Source of the DNA: CAWGGS01 sp046704745 | GTDB lineage: Bacteria; Desulfobacterota; Desulfobulbia; Desulfobulbales; Desulfocapsaceae | Length of the DNA stretch: 64,000 nucleotides | Direction: 5' to 3' | Assembly: GCA_046704745.1 (NCBI GenBank) | Contig: JBJKRL010000041.1 | Coordinates: 1 to 64,000, forward strand | In this document: piece by piece, positions 24,729 through 33,247 of the stretch | Layout of the letters: each line of letters opens with the position of its first letter | How positions within the stretch are numbered: the first letter of the stretch is position 1 | Translations under genes and position numbers: made by a program | The notes under the pieces: generated by a model | Told to the model about the DNA's origin: nothing | What the model saw: the letters and a program-made list of their open reading frames with translations, nothing else | The model's database searches: none

Positions 24729-25976
24729 TTATCTACCTGTTTTTTGCAAAAGATATTTTCGTATGAGGTTTAACCCGGTATAGGCGGTGATCTCTTGGAT
24801 CTGATCACGGTTTCCGGAAAATTTAAAGTGCAATACCTGACGATTCTCCGGGGTTATGAAGCCAAAAAAGACAGTACCCACAGGTTTTTCCGGCGTCCCT
24901 CCTTCCGGTCCGGCAATACCTGTAACCGAAAGACCGATATCGGCCCCGGTCTGCAGACAGATCCCTTCGGCCATCGCTTCGGCCACTTCCCGACTGACGG
25001 CGCCGTGCGCATCGATTAAGGCTTTATCCACATGCAAAGAGTTTATTTTCATGCTGTTGGAATAGGCCGTCACCCCGCCCAGGAAATAGGCGGAACTCCC
25101 TGGAATAGTTGTGATCTTGTGGGCGATAAGTCCGCCGGTGCACGATTCTGCCATGGCAACCGTCATATGGATTTTTAGTAAAAGTGCTCCTACCACCTTT
25201 TCCATATTTTCCTGATCATGTCCATAAACCGCCTCTCCCAGAAGCCTATCGATCTCCGAACAGGTATCATGAAAAAGCGGTTCGCAATTTTGGCTGTCTA
25301 CATCCCTGACGATGAGACTCAGATGGACTTCAGGAAAGACAGGATAGTAACCAATGGCTACATTTTCGGCCAGATTCAAGGCGATAATACGGCAATTGAC
25401 TTCCATTTCCGACATCTCGAAGATTTTGAAAAGCCGCCGGCAGGTGGCCAGGCGTGATTCCGGATACCAGGTAGCCAGTCTGGGGAGAACATGGTCGATG
25501 AGCAACTGCTCCATCTGACTGGGAATTCCCGGAAGGAAGAAGATCGGTTTGTGGTCGTGGATAAGTTGATAACCGGCCATTTTGCCTTTTGGATTCAAGG
25601 CCTCGGCACCAACTGGAAGCCAAGCCAATTTCTCAAGAGAACTGACGGTACAACCGGAAATCTCATCCAAATGGGCACGGATCTGGGACAGTATTTCCAG
25701 ATTCGGCATTGTCGGCCTGTTCAAGGCGACGGAGACAGCTTCGTTGGTGAGATCATCGTCTGTTGCCCCGAGACCACCGGTGACGATGACAAAGTCAACG
25801 TTTTCGATTGCCCGTTTTAAAGCCTCGCCGATGAGAGAAGGTGAATCGCCGATTGTATGCATGGCGTGTATCTCATACCCTGCTTCAAAAAGCTGGCGCG
25901 CCGCAAATCCGCTGGTGGTGTTTGCAATTCTGCCAGAGGTCAATTCGTTGCCTATGGCTATAATTTCACCCTTCAT
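24729..25976 (-). CDS. cinA: CinA-family nicotinamide-nucleotide amidohydrolase
   Basis: 415 residues with both CinA parts: the N-terminal MoCF-like domain (EIIAIGNELTSGRIANTT, VIVTGGLGATDDDLTNEAV) and the C-terminal NMN deamidase domain (VAMAESCTGGLIAHKITTIP, GADIGLSVTGIAGPEGGTPE). It recycles NMN and ADP-ribose-type metabolites. The frame is open to 26042, but ATG 25976 gives the standard N-terminus MKGEIIAIGNEL; this start overlaps the end of mtaB by 11 bases. Precedes recA. Confidence 0.95.
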   Translation of the reverse strand: MKGEIIAIGNELTSGRIANTTSGFAARQLFEAGYEIHAMHTIGDSPSLIGEALKRAIENVDFVIVTGGLGATDDDLTNEAVSVALNRPTMPNLEILSQIRAHLDEISGCTVSSLEKLAWLPVGAEALNPKGKMAGYQLIHDHKPIFFLPGIPSQMEQLLIDHVLPRLATWYPESRLATCRRLFKIFEMSEMEVNCRIIALNLAENVAIGYYPVFPEVHLSLIVRDVDSQNCEPLFHDTCSEIDRLLGEAVYGHDQENMEKVVGALLLKIHMTVAMAESCTGGLIAHKITTIPGSSAYFLGGVTAYSNSMKINSLHVDKALIDAHGAVSREVAEAMAEGICLQTGADIGLSVTGIAGPEGGTPEKPVGTVFFGFITPENRQVLHFKFSGNRDQIQEITAYTGLNLIRKYLLQKTGR

Positions 25977-27294
25977 GTGTTCCTTGTATACATTTACCCG
26001 AAACATTTGTCCCGTTGTTTTTCTCAAGTTCAACAAGGACAACAGAATTCATCAGGAGGTCTTCTCCTGAAAAGGACACGGGGATATAATTATCAGTAAA
26101 ACCCTTTAATAAACCTTTCTCATCTCTTTTACCCTCAACCAGGACAGGTCTCATATCTCCTATAAATCTTGAGTAAAAGTCTTTCTTCTTTTGTTGACCA
26201 AGAGTGCGCAGGCAGGCAACACGTTCCTCTTTTACCGATCGCAGGACCTGTTTCTCAAAGGTCGAAGCAAGAGTGCCGGGGCGTTTGGAATAGGGGAAGA
26301 CATGCAAATAGGTGCAATCAATTTTTTCCAGGAATTTGGCCGTTTGGGAAAAATGTGCTTCGGTCTCTCCCGGAAAACCAACCAGTACGTCTATACCTAT
26401 GGCGGCATCAGGAAGATATTGCCCCACGAGATCAATTGTTTCGGCAAACTCTTTGGTTGTATAGCGCCGGTTCATCCGTTCGAGGATATCATCATCACCA
26501 CTTTGCAGGGGAATATGCAAATGTGGCATGAGATTTTCCCTCTTGCTCATCAAGGCCAACAGACGGGTACTGATTTCCTGCGGTTCAATGGAGCTTAAGC
26601 GAAACCGGACATCGGGAATTTCGCGGCAAAGATCTTCAAGCAGGAAGGTGATATCCTTCCCTTCATTTAAATCTTTTCCATATAATCCAACGTGGATACC
26701 GGTGACAACAATCTCCTTGTGGCCTTCTGCTGCGAAAATGCCCGCCTGGCGTATCACTTGGTCTGCGGGTAGGCTGCGGCTGGGACCTCGGGTATAAGGG
26801 ACAATGCAATAGGTGCAATAACTGTTGCAACCATCCTGGACCCGGAGAAAGGCCCGGGTGCGATCATTGAACCGTCTCACCGGAAGGTCGTTGATGATCA
26901 CCCTATTGGTGATTTTTCCCACCAGCATGGAGAGATCGCAATCCTCTTCTTGCAGTGCAGCTGTTACTAAAATATGTTTATTGCCGTTGCCGACGATGCA
27001 CAATGGCGTATTCTGGAGCTCTTTCATTTCCGCAAGTTCTTGCGCAGCCATTTGGGCGTGACAGCCTGTTACAACTATCTTGGCACGGGGATTCGTACGA
27101 ATCGCTTTGCGAATAAGCTGCCGTGATTGAGCACCTGCCTTTCCTGTCACTGTGCAGGTATTGATCACAACCACATCGGCTGTTTCGCCAAACGGCACGA
27201 CATGGCATCCCATCTCTTCAAAATTACTTTGGAATGAGGCTGACTCGTATTGGTTGATTTTGCAGCCCAGTGTAGTGATGGCGATCTTTTTCAT
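25966..27294 (-). CDS. mtaB: tRNA t6A37 methylthiotransferase MtaB
   Basis: Adds a methylthio group to t6A at tRNA position 37. 442 residues in the order UPF0004 domain (TLGCKINQYES, INTCTVTGKA, VTGCHAQ with three cluster Cys), radical SAM domain (QDGCNSYCTYCIVPYTRGPS) and C-terminal TRAM domain (RPVLVEGKRDEKGLLKGF). The Cys set for both 4Fe-4S clusters is complete. ATG 27294 has no clear binding site. A family B element separates it from mnmA upstream, another tRNA-modification gene. Confidence 0.95.
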   Translation of the reverse strand: MKKIAITTLGCKINQYESASFQSNFEEMGCHVVPFGETADVVVINTCTVTGKAGAQSRQLIRKAIRTNPRAKIVVTGCHAQMAAQELAEMKELQNTPLCIVGNGNKHILVTAALQEEDCDLSMLVGKITNRVIINDLPVRRFNDRTRAFLRVQDGCNSYCTYCIVPYTRGPSRSLPADQVIRQAGIFAAEGHKEIVVTGIHVGLYGKDLNEGKDITFLLEDLCREIPDVRFRLSSIEPQEISTRLLALMSKRENLMPHLHIPLQSGDDDILERMNRRYTTKEFAETIDLVGQYLPDAAIGIDVLVGFPGETEAHFSQTAKFLEKIDCTYLHVFPYSKRPGTLASTFEKQVLRSVKEERVACLRTLGQQKKKDFYSRFIGDMRPVLVEGKRDEKGLLKGFTDNYIPVSFSGEDLLMNSVVLVELEKNNGTNVSGKCIQGTHEG

Positions 27295-27361
27295 GCAAAG
27301 GCTATAGTACCAGGTTCCCTGAGGTGTTTTTTCTTAGTTTCTGTTTTGTTTGATTTCTATC

Positions 27362-27577
27362 GAGCCGCTTGCAAAAAGTTCTTCTCGGAGTCTCGCTTGC
27401 TCGCTTACCGGCCCAAACTCCACGTTCTGCTCAAAATTTTATCCTCGGAGGTAAGCACCCTCCGGGCATAAACTCTGACTCCGATATCACATATATACCT
27501 GCGGTAAAATTTTTCGCATGCCTTGATTTTGAACCGGTAAGCATAGACTTCGAGAATCCTCCTTTTGCAAAAGGCTT
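27362..27577. mobile_element. Family B miniature element between mnmA and mtaB
   Basis: About 215 bp, ends GAGCCGCTTGCAAAAAG and CCTTTTGCAAAAGGCTT, matching the inverted termini of the copy at 11924-12088; the interior is about 50 bp longer. Flanks TATC (27358-27361) and TATC (27578-27581) suggest a decayed target duplication. The right end lies six bases from the mnmA stop codon. Confidence 0.8.
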
Positions 27578-27582
27578 TATCG

Positions 27583-28626
27583 TTATTCTTTTAGGATTAC
27601 TCCGGAGCCGATAACCTCGCTGTTCCGAAAGATTACGGCAAATTGGCCAGGTGTTACGGCCCTCTGTTTTTCCTTAAATGTGATTCGGTATTTTCCCTTG
27701 TCAAGTTGGTTGATATGTGCCTCGGCTCCCCTGTGAGTGTACCTGATCTTCACCTGAAATCCCTTTCCATCCGGGGGTGCGCTGCCGCTTGGCCAATTCA
27801 TCTTGGTGAGTACTATGCTATCTTTATAAAGGTCTTCTTCTTTGCCTACGACAATCGTATTTGTCTCAACCTCAAGTGCTAAGACATACCAGGGTGACGT
27901 ATGAGGAAGGCCCAGGCCTCTTCTCTGGCCCACTGTATAGCGGAAGAGCCCTTTGTGTGACCCTAACGTCTGTCCGTTGTTTGTTCTAATCGGTCCCGGG
28001 CGGCATGCATTTGGAAAACGTTCTTGAAGAAAGTCACCCAGATCATCTTTCCCGAGAAAACAGACATCTTGACTTTCACGCCCTCTGAAATCCATAAATC
28101 CGTTCTGTTCGGCCAAGACATATGTTTCTTCCTTCGTCATATCTCCAAGGGGAAAGAAGACCCTGGACAGCTGTTCCCGGGTGAGGTGAGCCAGAAAATA
28201 GGATTGATCCTTGTTGGGATCTCTTCCTTTCATCAGGTGCAGGCTGCCATCTTTTCCCATGATACGAGCATAGTGACCGGTGGCGATAGCATCCATTCCT
28301 AAGCTCAGCATTTTTTCCAGAAGCAGCCCGAATTTAATCTCTCTGTTGCAGATCATGCAGGGATTAGGAGTTAGTCCGTCAAAATAACTTCTGGAAAAAT
28401 AGGTAAGTACTTTTTCTTCAAATTGACGTCTCAGATCAATTACATGCAGCTTGATGCCGAGACGGGAGGCAATCTCCTGAACCCTTTGTTTTTGAACAGA
28501 GAAGTCCGGTTGCGCCAGATGCATAAAAAAGCCTTCAATATTATATCTATTTGTTAGCATAAGTGCGCATGCAGTGGAGTCAACGCCACCACTCATTGCA
28601 ATGCCTACCCGTTTCCTTTCCACCAC
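27583..28626 (-). CDS. mnmA: tRNA-specific 2-thiouridylase MnmA
   Basis: Thiolates U34 of Lys, Glu and Gln tRNAs. 347 residues with the PP-loop GIAMSGGVDSTACALM, the catalytic Cys in NPCMICNREIKFG and the second Cys in SQDVCFLG, plus the central HYARI region and the C-terminal beta-barrel. GTG 28626 or the next GTG 28623 is the start, with AAGGCGG close upstream. Diverges from the U32 gene across 89 bases; both act on tRNA. Confidence 0.96.
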   Translation of the reverse strand: MVERKRVGIAMSGGVDSTACALMLTNRYNIEGFFMHLAQPDFSVQKQRVQEIASRLGIKLHVIDLRRQFEEKVLTYFSRSYFDGLTPNPCMICNREIKFGLLLEKMLSLGMDAIATGHYARIMGKDGSLHLMKGRDPNKDQSYFLAHLTREQLSRVFFPLGDMTKEETYVLAEQNGFMDFRGRESQDVCFLGKDDLGDFLQERFPNACRPGPIRTNNGQTLGSHKGLFRYTVGQRRGLGLPHTSPWYVLALEVETNTIVVGKEEDLYKDSIVLTKMNWPSGSAPPDGKGFQVKIRYTHRGAEAHINQLDKGKYRITFKEKQRAVTPGQFAVIFRNSEVIGSGVILKE

Positions 28627-28715
28627 CCGCCTTGCAAAAATCGTTAATGGAAGAATTCTTCTACAGAAATTCTTCTCGTGGAAAATTGTCGACCAATGTC
28701 TTACAATAACCGACC

Positions 28716-29996
28716 ATGAATGAAAAAGAAAGTGACATCGAGTATTCTCCCGTTATCCCGGAACTCCTTGCCCCGGCCGGTAATTTTGAAAAACTGGTGA
28801 CTGCCGTTCACTACGGTGCCGATGCCGTTTATCTGGGAGGAAAAGATTTCAGTCTACGGGCAAAAGCCGGAAATTTTAACGCCGATGGCATGCTCAAGGC
28901 GGTGAAATATGCCCATGCCCATGGCGTGAAAGTCTATGTGACCGTCAATATTCTGGCCCATAACCAGGATATGGACGGGATCGAATCCCATCTTGCAATC
29001 GTAAAGGAATTGGACGTTGACGGTATAATCATTTCCGATCCGGGGATTCTGACAAAGGCCAAATCGATATTAACGGAGGTCCCGATTCATCTGTCCACCC
29101 AGGCAAATGTCACCAATTACGATGCTGCAGCTTTTTGGATACAGCAGGGAGTGAAAAGATTGAACCTGGCCCGAGAGTTGTCTCTTGCCGAAATACGACA
29201 GATACGGCAGAAGGTCGGCTGTGAACTGGAGGTCTTTGTGCACGGTGCACTTTGCATTTCCTATTCCGGGCGCTGCATGTTGTCCAACTATATGACTGAG
29301 CGGGACGCCAATAGGGGAAATTGCGCTCATCCCTGCCGGTACAGCTATGCATTGATCGAAGAGAAACGACCAGGTGAGTATTTCCCGGTGGAAGAGGACG
29401 GCCGGGGGACCTATATCTTCAATTCCAAAGACCTTTGCCTGCTGAACCGTCTGCCGGAGCTTGTTGCTGCTGGTGTGAATTCGTTAAAGATAGAAGGCAG
29501 GATGAAATCCATCTTTTACGTTGGCGGGGTGGTTCGCATCTATCGCGCAGCCCTTGACTATCTGCGCCGGTTGCCTTGGTCTGTCTGGAAGAGTCCGGAG
29601 CGGATCGAGATGCCGGAAATTTTCATGGAAGAGATCGTCAAAACCGGTACCCGGGGGACCACCGAGAATTTCATAGTCAAAAGACCCGGCAGCCAGGAGA
29701 TGCTTTATCATACCTCGCGAGCCGTTCAGCCGGTGGAACCGGTGGCTGTCATCCGCAAGGCGGGTAGGCGCCCGTTGGTGGAGGTCCGAAACGTTCTTGA
29801 GCCGGGAGAGAAGATTGAATACATGGCTGCCGGTATCGATGTAGTGCCCGTGACTGTTGAGTCCCTGCATGATGAAAAAAAGGAATTAATTAAGAGGGCA
29901 AATCCCGGAAATCTTGTCTATCTGACTGCATCGCCATCATTGGAGTTTGCCGAAGAAAACGGGATGCTGAGGCGCAAAGCAGGTTGTTCGAGATGA
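28716..29996 (+). CDS. U32-family peptidase-like protein (TrhP/RlhA type)
   Basis: 426 residues with the U32 signature: PELLAPAGNFEKLVTAVHYG near the start, FVHGALCISYSGRCMLSNYM around residue 175 and GNCAHPCRYSY with clustered Cys that can bind an iron-sulfur cluster. Members of this branch hydroxylate tRNA wobble uridine (TrhP) or 23S rRNA (RlhA) using prephenate; which one this is cannot be told from sequence. Divergent from mnmA, which supports a tRNA role. Confidence 0.87.
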   Translation: MNEKESDIEYSPVIPELLAPAGNFEKLVTAVHYGADAVYLGGKDFSLRAKAGNFNADGMLKAVKYAHAHGVKVYVTVNILAHNQDMDGIESHLAIVKELDVDGIIISDPGILTKAKSILTEVPIHLSTQANVTNYDAAAFWIQQGVKRLNLARELSLAEIRQIRQKVGCELEVFVHGALCISYSGRCMLSNYMTERDANRGNCAHPCRYSYALIEEKRPGEYFPVEEDGRGTYIFNSKDLCLLNRLPELVAAGVNSLKIEGRMKSIFYVGGVVRIYRAALDYLRRLPWSVWKSPERIEMPEIFMEEIVKTGTRGTTENFIVKRPGSQEMLYHTSRAVQPVEPVAVIRKAGRRPLVEVRNVLEPGEKIEYMAAGIDVVPVTVESLHDEKKELIKRANPGNLVYLTASPSLEFAEENGMLRRKAGCSR

Positions 29997-30080
29997 TTTT
30001 CTTTTTCCCCAGAGAGTCTCGGGAGAAGAGAAAAGGGGCTATAGCTAAGCTGAAAGGATCCAAACCCGCCTCCCCGGTTC

Positions 30081-30243
30081 TAGCCCGAACTTCTCATGAT
30101 CGCTGTGTCAACTTGGAGACAACTTAAAAAGTGCAGTATATTTTGAGAAAATCCGTTTATTACCAAATTTGCACAGTGTTCACCAAAGGTGCCCTGAAAG
30201 AAATGCCCTTGGTACCGCCTGAACTGATGAGAAATCCGGATTA
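30081..30243 (+). repeat. Family A miniature element (copy 3)
   Basis: 163 bp bounded by TAGCCCGAACTTCTCATGAT at the left and TGATGAGAAATCCGGATTA at the right, near-exact inverted termini. An inverted CTGTGTCAA block near the left end and the direct CAAATTTGCACAGTGTT block at 30164-30180 repeat the compound layout of 35802-36022. The remaining bases from 29997 to 30560 show no gene. Confidence 0.75.
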
Positions 30244-30448
30244 ACCCGGGTTTCTCTCTCTGCCGGCTACTCGTAACCGCAAATTTTGCTGGAAAGAAAG
30301 GCCGAAAATGAATTTTACATTTGTTACTGCTTTCAAAATATTTTATTCTAGTTTATCTTAGTTCTTCAAGTTTTACAGAACTAAGAGTGTGATAACAAAG
30401 TTACAGAAAGCCAAGATCCATACCGACGCCTTTTCGTAACCGCTTCAT

Positions 30449-30485
30449 AAAAGATCGGCCGATGAAATCGGCAACGGATCTTTTT
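30449..30485 (+). terminator. Terminator-like hairpin in the fumarase leader
   Basis: AAAAGATC (30449-30456) pairs with GATCTTTT (30477-30484), and inside it GCCGAT (30458-30463) pairs with ATCGGC (30467-30472); a T-run closes the 3' side. It lies 76 bases upstream of the fumarase ATG with no plus-strand gene before it for 450 bases, so it could attenuate fumarase transcription. No ligand-binding structure was recognised upstream. Confidence 0.55.
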
Positions 30486-30560
30486 GTCGTTTGAGAAAGA
30501 CCGAAATGCATAGAGTTCGGCCATGTCGGTTGCCAGAACAACATTAACCGAGGATATATC

Positions 30561-32072
30561 ATGAGCACTATTACAAAAGACGATTTCATCGAATCTATTG
30601 CCGACAGTCTGCAGTTTATCTCTTATTATCATCCTGTGGATTTCGTCAAAGCAATGCATGCCGCGTATCTTCGTGAAGAGAATAAGGCGGCAAAAGACGC
30701 CATTGGTCAGATTCTCATCAACTCGAGGATGTCCGCCATCGGACACCGTCCCATCTGCCAGGATACCGGTATTGTCACTTGTTTTGTCAAGGTCGGCATG
30801 CAATGCCAACTCGATACTGACCTCACTGTGCAGGAAATGGTCAACGAGGGAGTTCGACGTGCCTACCTGGATCAAAGAAATCCGCTGCGTAAATCATTGG
30901 TCGGGCCTCCTGCAGGAGAGAGAAAGAACACCAAGGACAATACTCCGGCGGTGGTTTACATCGATCTTGTCCCGGGCGATGGAATCGAGGTCTTTATTGC
31001 AGCCAAAGGCGGTGGATCGGAAAACAAAAGCAAATCCGTTATGCTCAATCCCAGCGACTCCGTCGTCGATTGGGTAAAACGTACTGTCCCCGTCATGGGT
31101 GCCGGTTGGTGCCCTCCAGGCATCCTCGGCATCGGTATTGGCGGTACCATCGACAAGGCCATGCTCATGGCCAAAGAATCCTTGATGGAGCCTGTTGATA
31201 TGCCTGAACTTCTTCAAAGGGGGCCGTCCTCCAGGATCGAGGAGTTGCGTATCGAAACCTACGAGGCAGTCAACAGCCTTGGAATTGGAGCTCAGGGACT
31301 GGGAGGGCTCACAACAGTGCTTGACGTCAGAATCCGCGACTATCCCACCCATGCCGCTTCGCTCCCGGTGGCGATGATTCCCAATTGCGCCGCCACCCGC
31401 CATATTCATTTTAAATTGGATGGAACAGGTCCTGCCGTTCTCACTCCTCCTAAAATAGAAGAATGGCCGGAAGTTACGCTCGAAGCGGGAGATGATGTTA
31501 AACGGGTCTCTATTGAATCACTGACAAAAAAAGATATTGCCGAATGGAAAACCGGACAGACCCTCCTTTTAAACGGCAAGATACTTACCGGACGGGACGC
31601 TGCTCACAGGCGTATCCAGAATCTGTATGACAAAGGCGAACCGTTGCCCGAAGGCGTCGATTTCAATGGACGATTTATCTATTATGTCGGTCCGGTGGAT
31701 CCGGTGGGCGACGAGGTGGTCGGTCCTGCCGGACCTACCACTTCGACCAGGATGGATAAGTTCACGGATATGATGCTGGAAAAAGCAGGACTCATGGGCA
31801 TGATTGGTAAATCGGAACGCGGTGACGCCACAATTGCCTCAATCAAGAAAAATGGTGCTGTCTATCTGATGGCTGTAGGTGGTGCTGCGTACCTGGTCTC
31901 CAAGGCCATAAAAAAATCCAGGACAGTAGCCTTTGCCGATCTGGGAATGGAAGCCATCTATGAATTCGAAGTAGAGGATATGCCGGTTACCGTGGCCGTT
32001 GACAGTCGCGGTGAGGCCATTCATAAAACCGGCCCCACCTTCTGGCAGCAAGAGATTGCCAAAAGGAAATAG
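30561..32072 (+). CDS. Class I (iron-sulfur) fumarate hydratase, single-chain
   Basis: Interconverts fumarate and malate in the cytoplasm with an oxygen-sensitive 4Fe-4S cluster. 503 residues combine alpha and beta parts as in FumA/FumB: cluster Cys in RPICQDTGIV, GWCPPGILGIGIGG and PNCAATRHIHF; beta part with GRDAAHRRI and YYVGPVDPVGDEVVGPAGPT. CGAGGA before ATG 30561. Stands alone as a transcription unit with a hairpin in its leader. Confidence 0.95.
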   Translation: MSTITKDDFIESIADSLQFISYYHPVDFVKAMHAAYLREENKAAKDAIGQILINSRMSAIGHRPICQDTGIVTCFVKVGMQCQLDTDLTVQEMVNEGVRRAYLDQRNPLRKSLVGPPAGERKNTKDNTPAVVYIDLVPGDGIEVFIAAKGGGSENKSKSVMLNPSDSVVDWVKRTVPVMGAGWCPPGILGIGIGGTIDKAMLMAKESLMEPVDMPELLQRGPSSRIEELRIETYEAVNSLGIGAQGLGGLTTVLDVRIRDYPTHAASLPVAMIPNCAATRHIHFKLDGTGPAVLTPPKIEEWPEVTLEAGDDVKRVSIESLTKKDIAEWKTGQTLLLNGKILTGRDAAHRRIQNLYDKGEPLPEGVDFNGRFIYYVGPVDPVGDEVVGPAGPTTSTRMDKFTDMMLEKAGLMGMIGKSERGDATIASIKKNGAVYLMAVGGAAYLVSKAIKKSRTVAFADLGMEAIYEFEVEDMPVTVAVDSRGEAIHKTGPTFWQQEIAKRK

Positions 32073-32110
32073 GCTCATCCAACTTCGATACGTCTTTCAT
32101 TCAAAGGGTA

Positions 32111-32146
32111 ACAAATTGACATAGTGTTCATGAGAAATCCAGGTTA
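32111..32146 (+). repeat. Family A minimal copy (fused ends)
   Basis: 36 bp: ACAAATTGACATAGTGTTC joined directly to ATGAGAAATCCAGGTTA, the two hallmark blocks with everything between deleted. Its last three bases TTA (32144-32146) are the stop codon of the minus-strand gene at 32144-32944. Confidence 0.65.
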
Positions 32147-32944
32147 GCGTATAACGGATCGGGGAGGATGATAGCCGGCGCGGGCAGTTGTGTTTGGCAT
32201 CAAGAAGGACTCTTTGCCTATCAAGGTGCCGGGATTGGTGACAGAATTGCATCCAGTTTGGGAATCGTCCGCCAAGATGGTGCCGAATTTTCGTCTTCCG
32301 GTATCGATGAGGCCATCTTTGGTTTTGATATAGATGTTTCCGCCCAGAAATCTCAGGTTGGCAAATTTTGTTCCTGCTCCGAGATTGGTGTTTCCACCCA
32401 GGATGGAGTCGCCCAGATAGGCAAAATGTCCTGCCTTGGCATTGTCAAGAAGGATGGAATGTTTAACTTCGGTAGTATGACCGAGAACGCACCCTTTGCC
32501 ACTCAAACAGTAACCTCGCAGATAGGCACCCTGGCGTACTTCCGAGCAGTCGCCGATGATTGCCGGCGATTTAATCATTGCACCGCTTTCGATCAAAACC
32601 CCTTGTCCGAGTTTGATCCGACTGCCCAACAGAACTGCCCCTGCCATGATTACTGTTGCACCGACGAGTTGTTCGCCGTTTTCCAGGACAGTAAGTTTGC
32701 CCTTGGTCGTATCGCCGTAGAATATTTCGATGTTACTGGATTTTATGAGCTTATTCTGGTGGAGGATAACGGTTTTTGCAGCAGGGATTCCCTCGCACAA
32801 CAAGTCTGAATAAAAAACTGGGTATGAATACGAATCCATGTACTCTTTTAAGAGGTTCAGGGGGGTCCAGGCATAGTCTTCTAAGGGGAACAAATCTGGA
32901 TGCTCGAAATTGGATAAGGTGAAAAAAGATCCGGCCGTCAACAT
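32144..32944 (-). CDS. Left-handed beta-helix protein, GlmU acetyltransferase-domain-like
   Basis: 266 residues. From about residue 75 the sequence is hexapeptide-repeat beta-helix (AVLLGSRIKLGQGVLIESGA, AIIGDCSEVRQGAYLRGYCL, GHFAYLGDSILGGNTNLGAG) closely resembling the acetyltransferase half of GlmU-like sugar-nucleotide proteins; the nucleotidyltransferase half is absent. It probably acylates or uridylylates a sugar phosphate, but the residues do not settle this. GGAGAGAG precedes ATG 32944. The stop codon is provided by the end of a family A repeat, so the natural C-terminus may have differed. Confidence 0.8.
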   Translation of the reverse strand: MLTAGSFFTLSNFEHPDLFPLEDYAWTPLNLLKEYMDSYSYPVFYSDLLCEGIPAAKTVILHQNKLIKSSNIEIFYGDTTKGKLTVLENGEQLVGATVIMAGAVLLGSRIKLGQGVLIESGAMIKSPAIIGDCSEVRQGAYLRGYCLSGKGCVLGHTTEVKHSILLDNAKAGHFAYLGDSILGGNTNLGAGTKFANLRFLGGNIYIKTKDGLIDTGRRKFGTILADDSQTGCNSVTNPGTLIGKESFLMPNTTARAGYHPPRSVIR

Positions 32945-33069
32945 GGGCTCTCTCCGTTAGATGTGTAAAAAAAAATCCTGTTTTCTATAACTTCCGATAG
33001 TATGGTGGAAAAAAGGGAAGAGTTCAAGAAAAAATGAAAAGTTGGAAAATTAGCTTGCGCTTGCCGACT

Positions 33070-33086
33070 TGACTTCATATAAGTCA
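33070..33086. promoter_or_regulatory. Palindrome in the lon divergent promoter region
   Basis: TGACTT and AAGTCA form a perfect 6-bp inverted repeat around CATAT in the 303-base region between the divergent beta-helix gene and lon. It could be an operator; a T-rich stretch follows, so a weak terminator is the alternative. No sigma-32-type promoter for lon was evident. Confidence 0.35.
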
Positions 33087-33247
33087 GTGTTTAGTTTTTT
33101 CCAACTTTTTGCTAAATAAAAGAATTCGTGTACAATATAGGCGCAGGGGTAAGGATATTGAAGCAAGAAAAATGCCCCTCCCAAGTGTATGATGTGGCGT
33201 GATATATGACTGTTGCGTCAAATCATCATCTATGTCAGGAGGTCTGA

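Noticed and set aside
30381..30875. 164-codon minus-strand frame over the fumarase start
   Set aside because: Overlaps a certain fumarase gene; no family signal or binding site.
32168..32809. 213-codon plus-strand frame opposite the beta-helix gene
   Set aside because: Antisense shadow created by the regular hexapeptide repeats.
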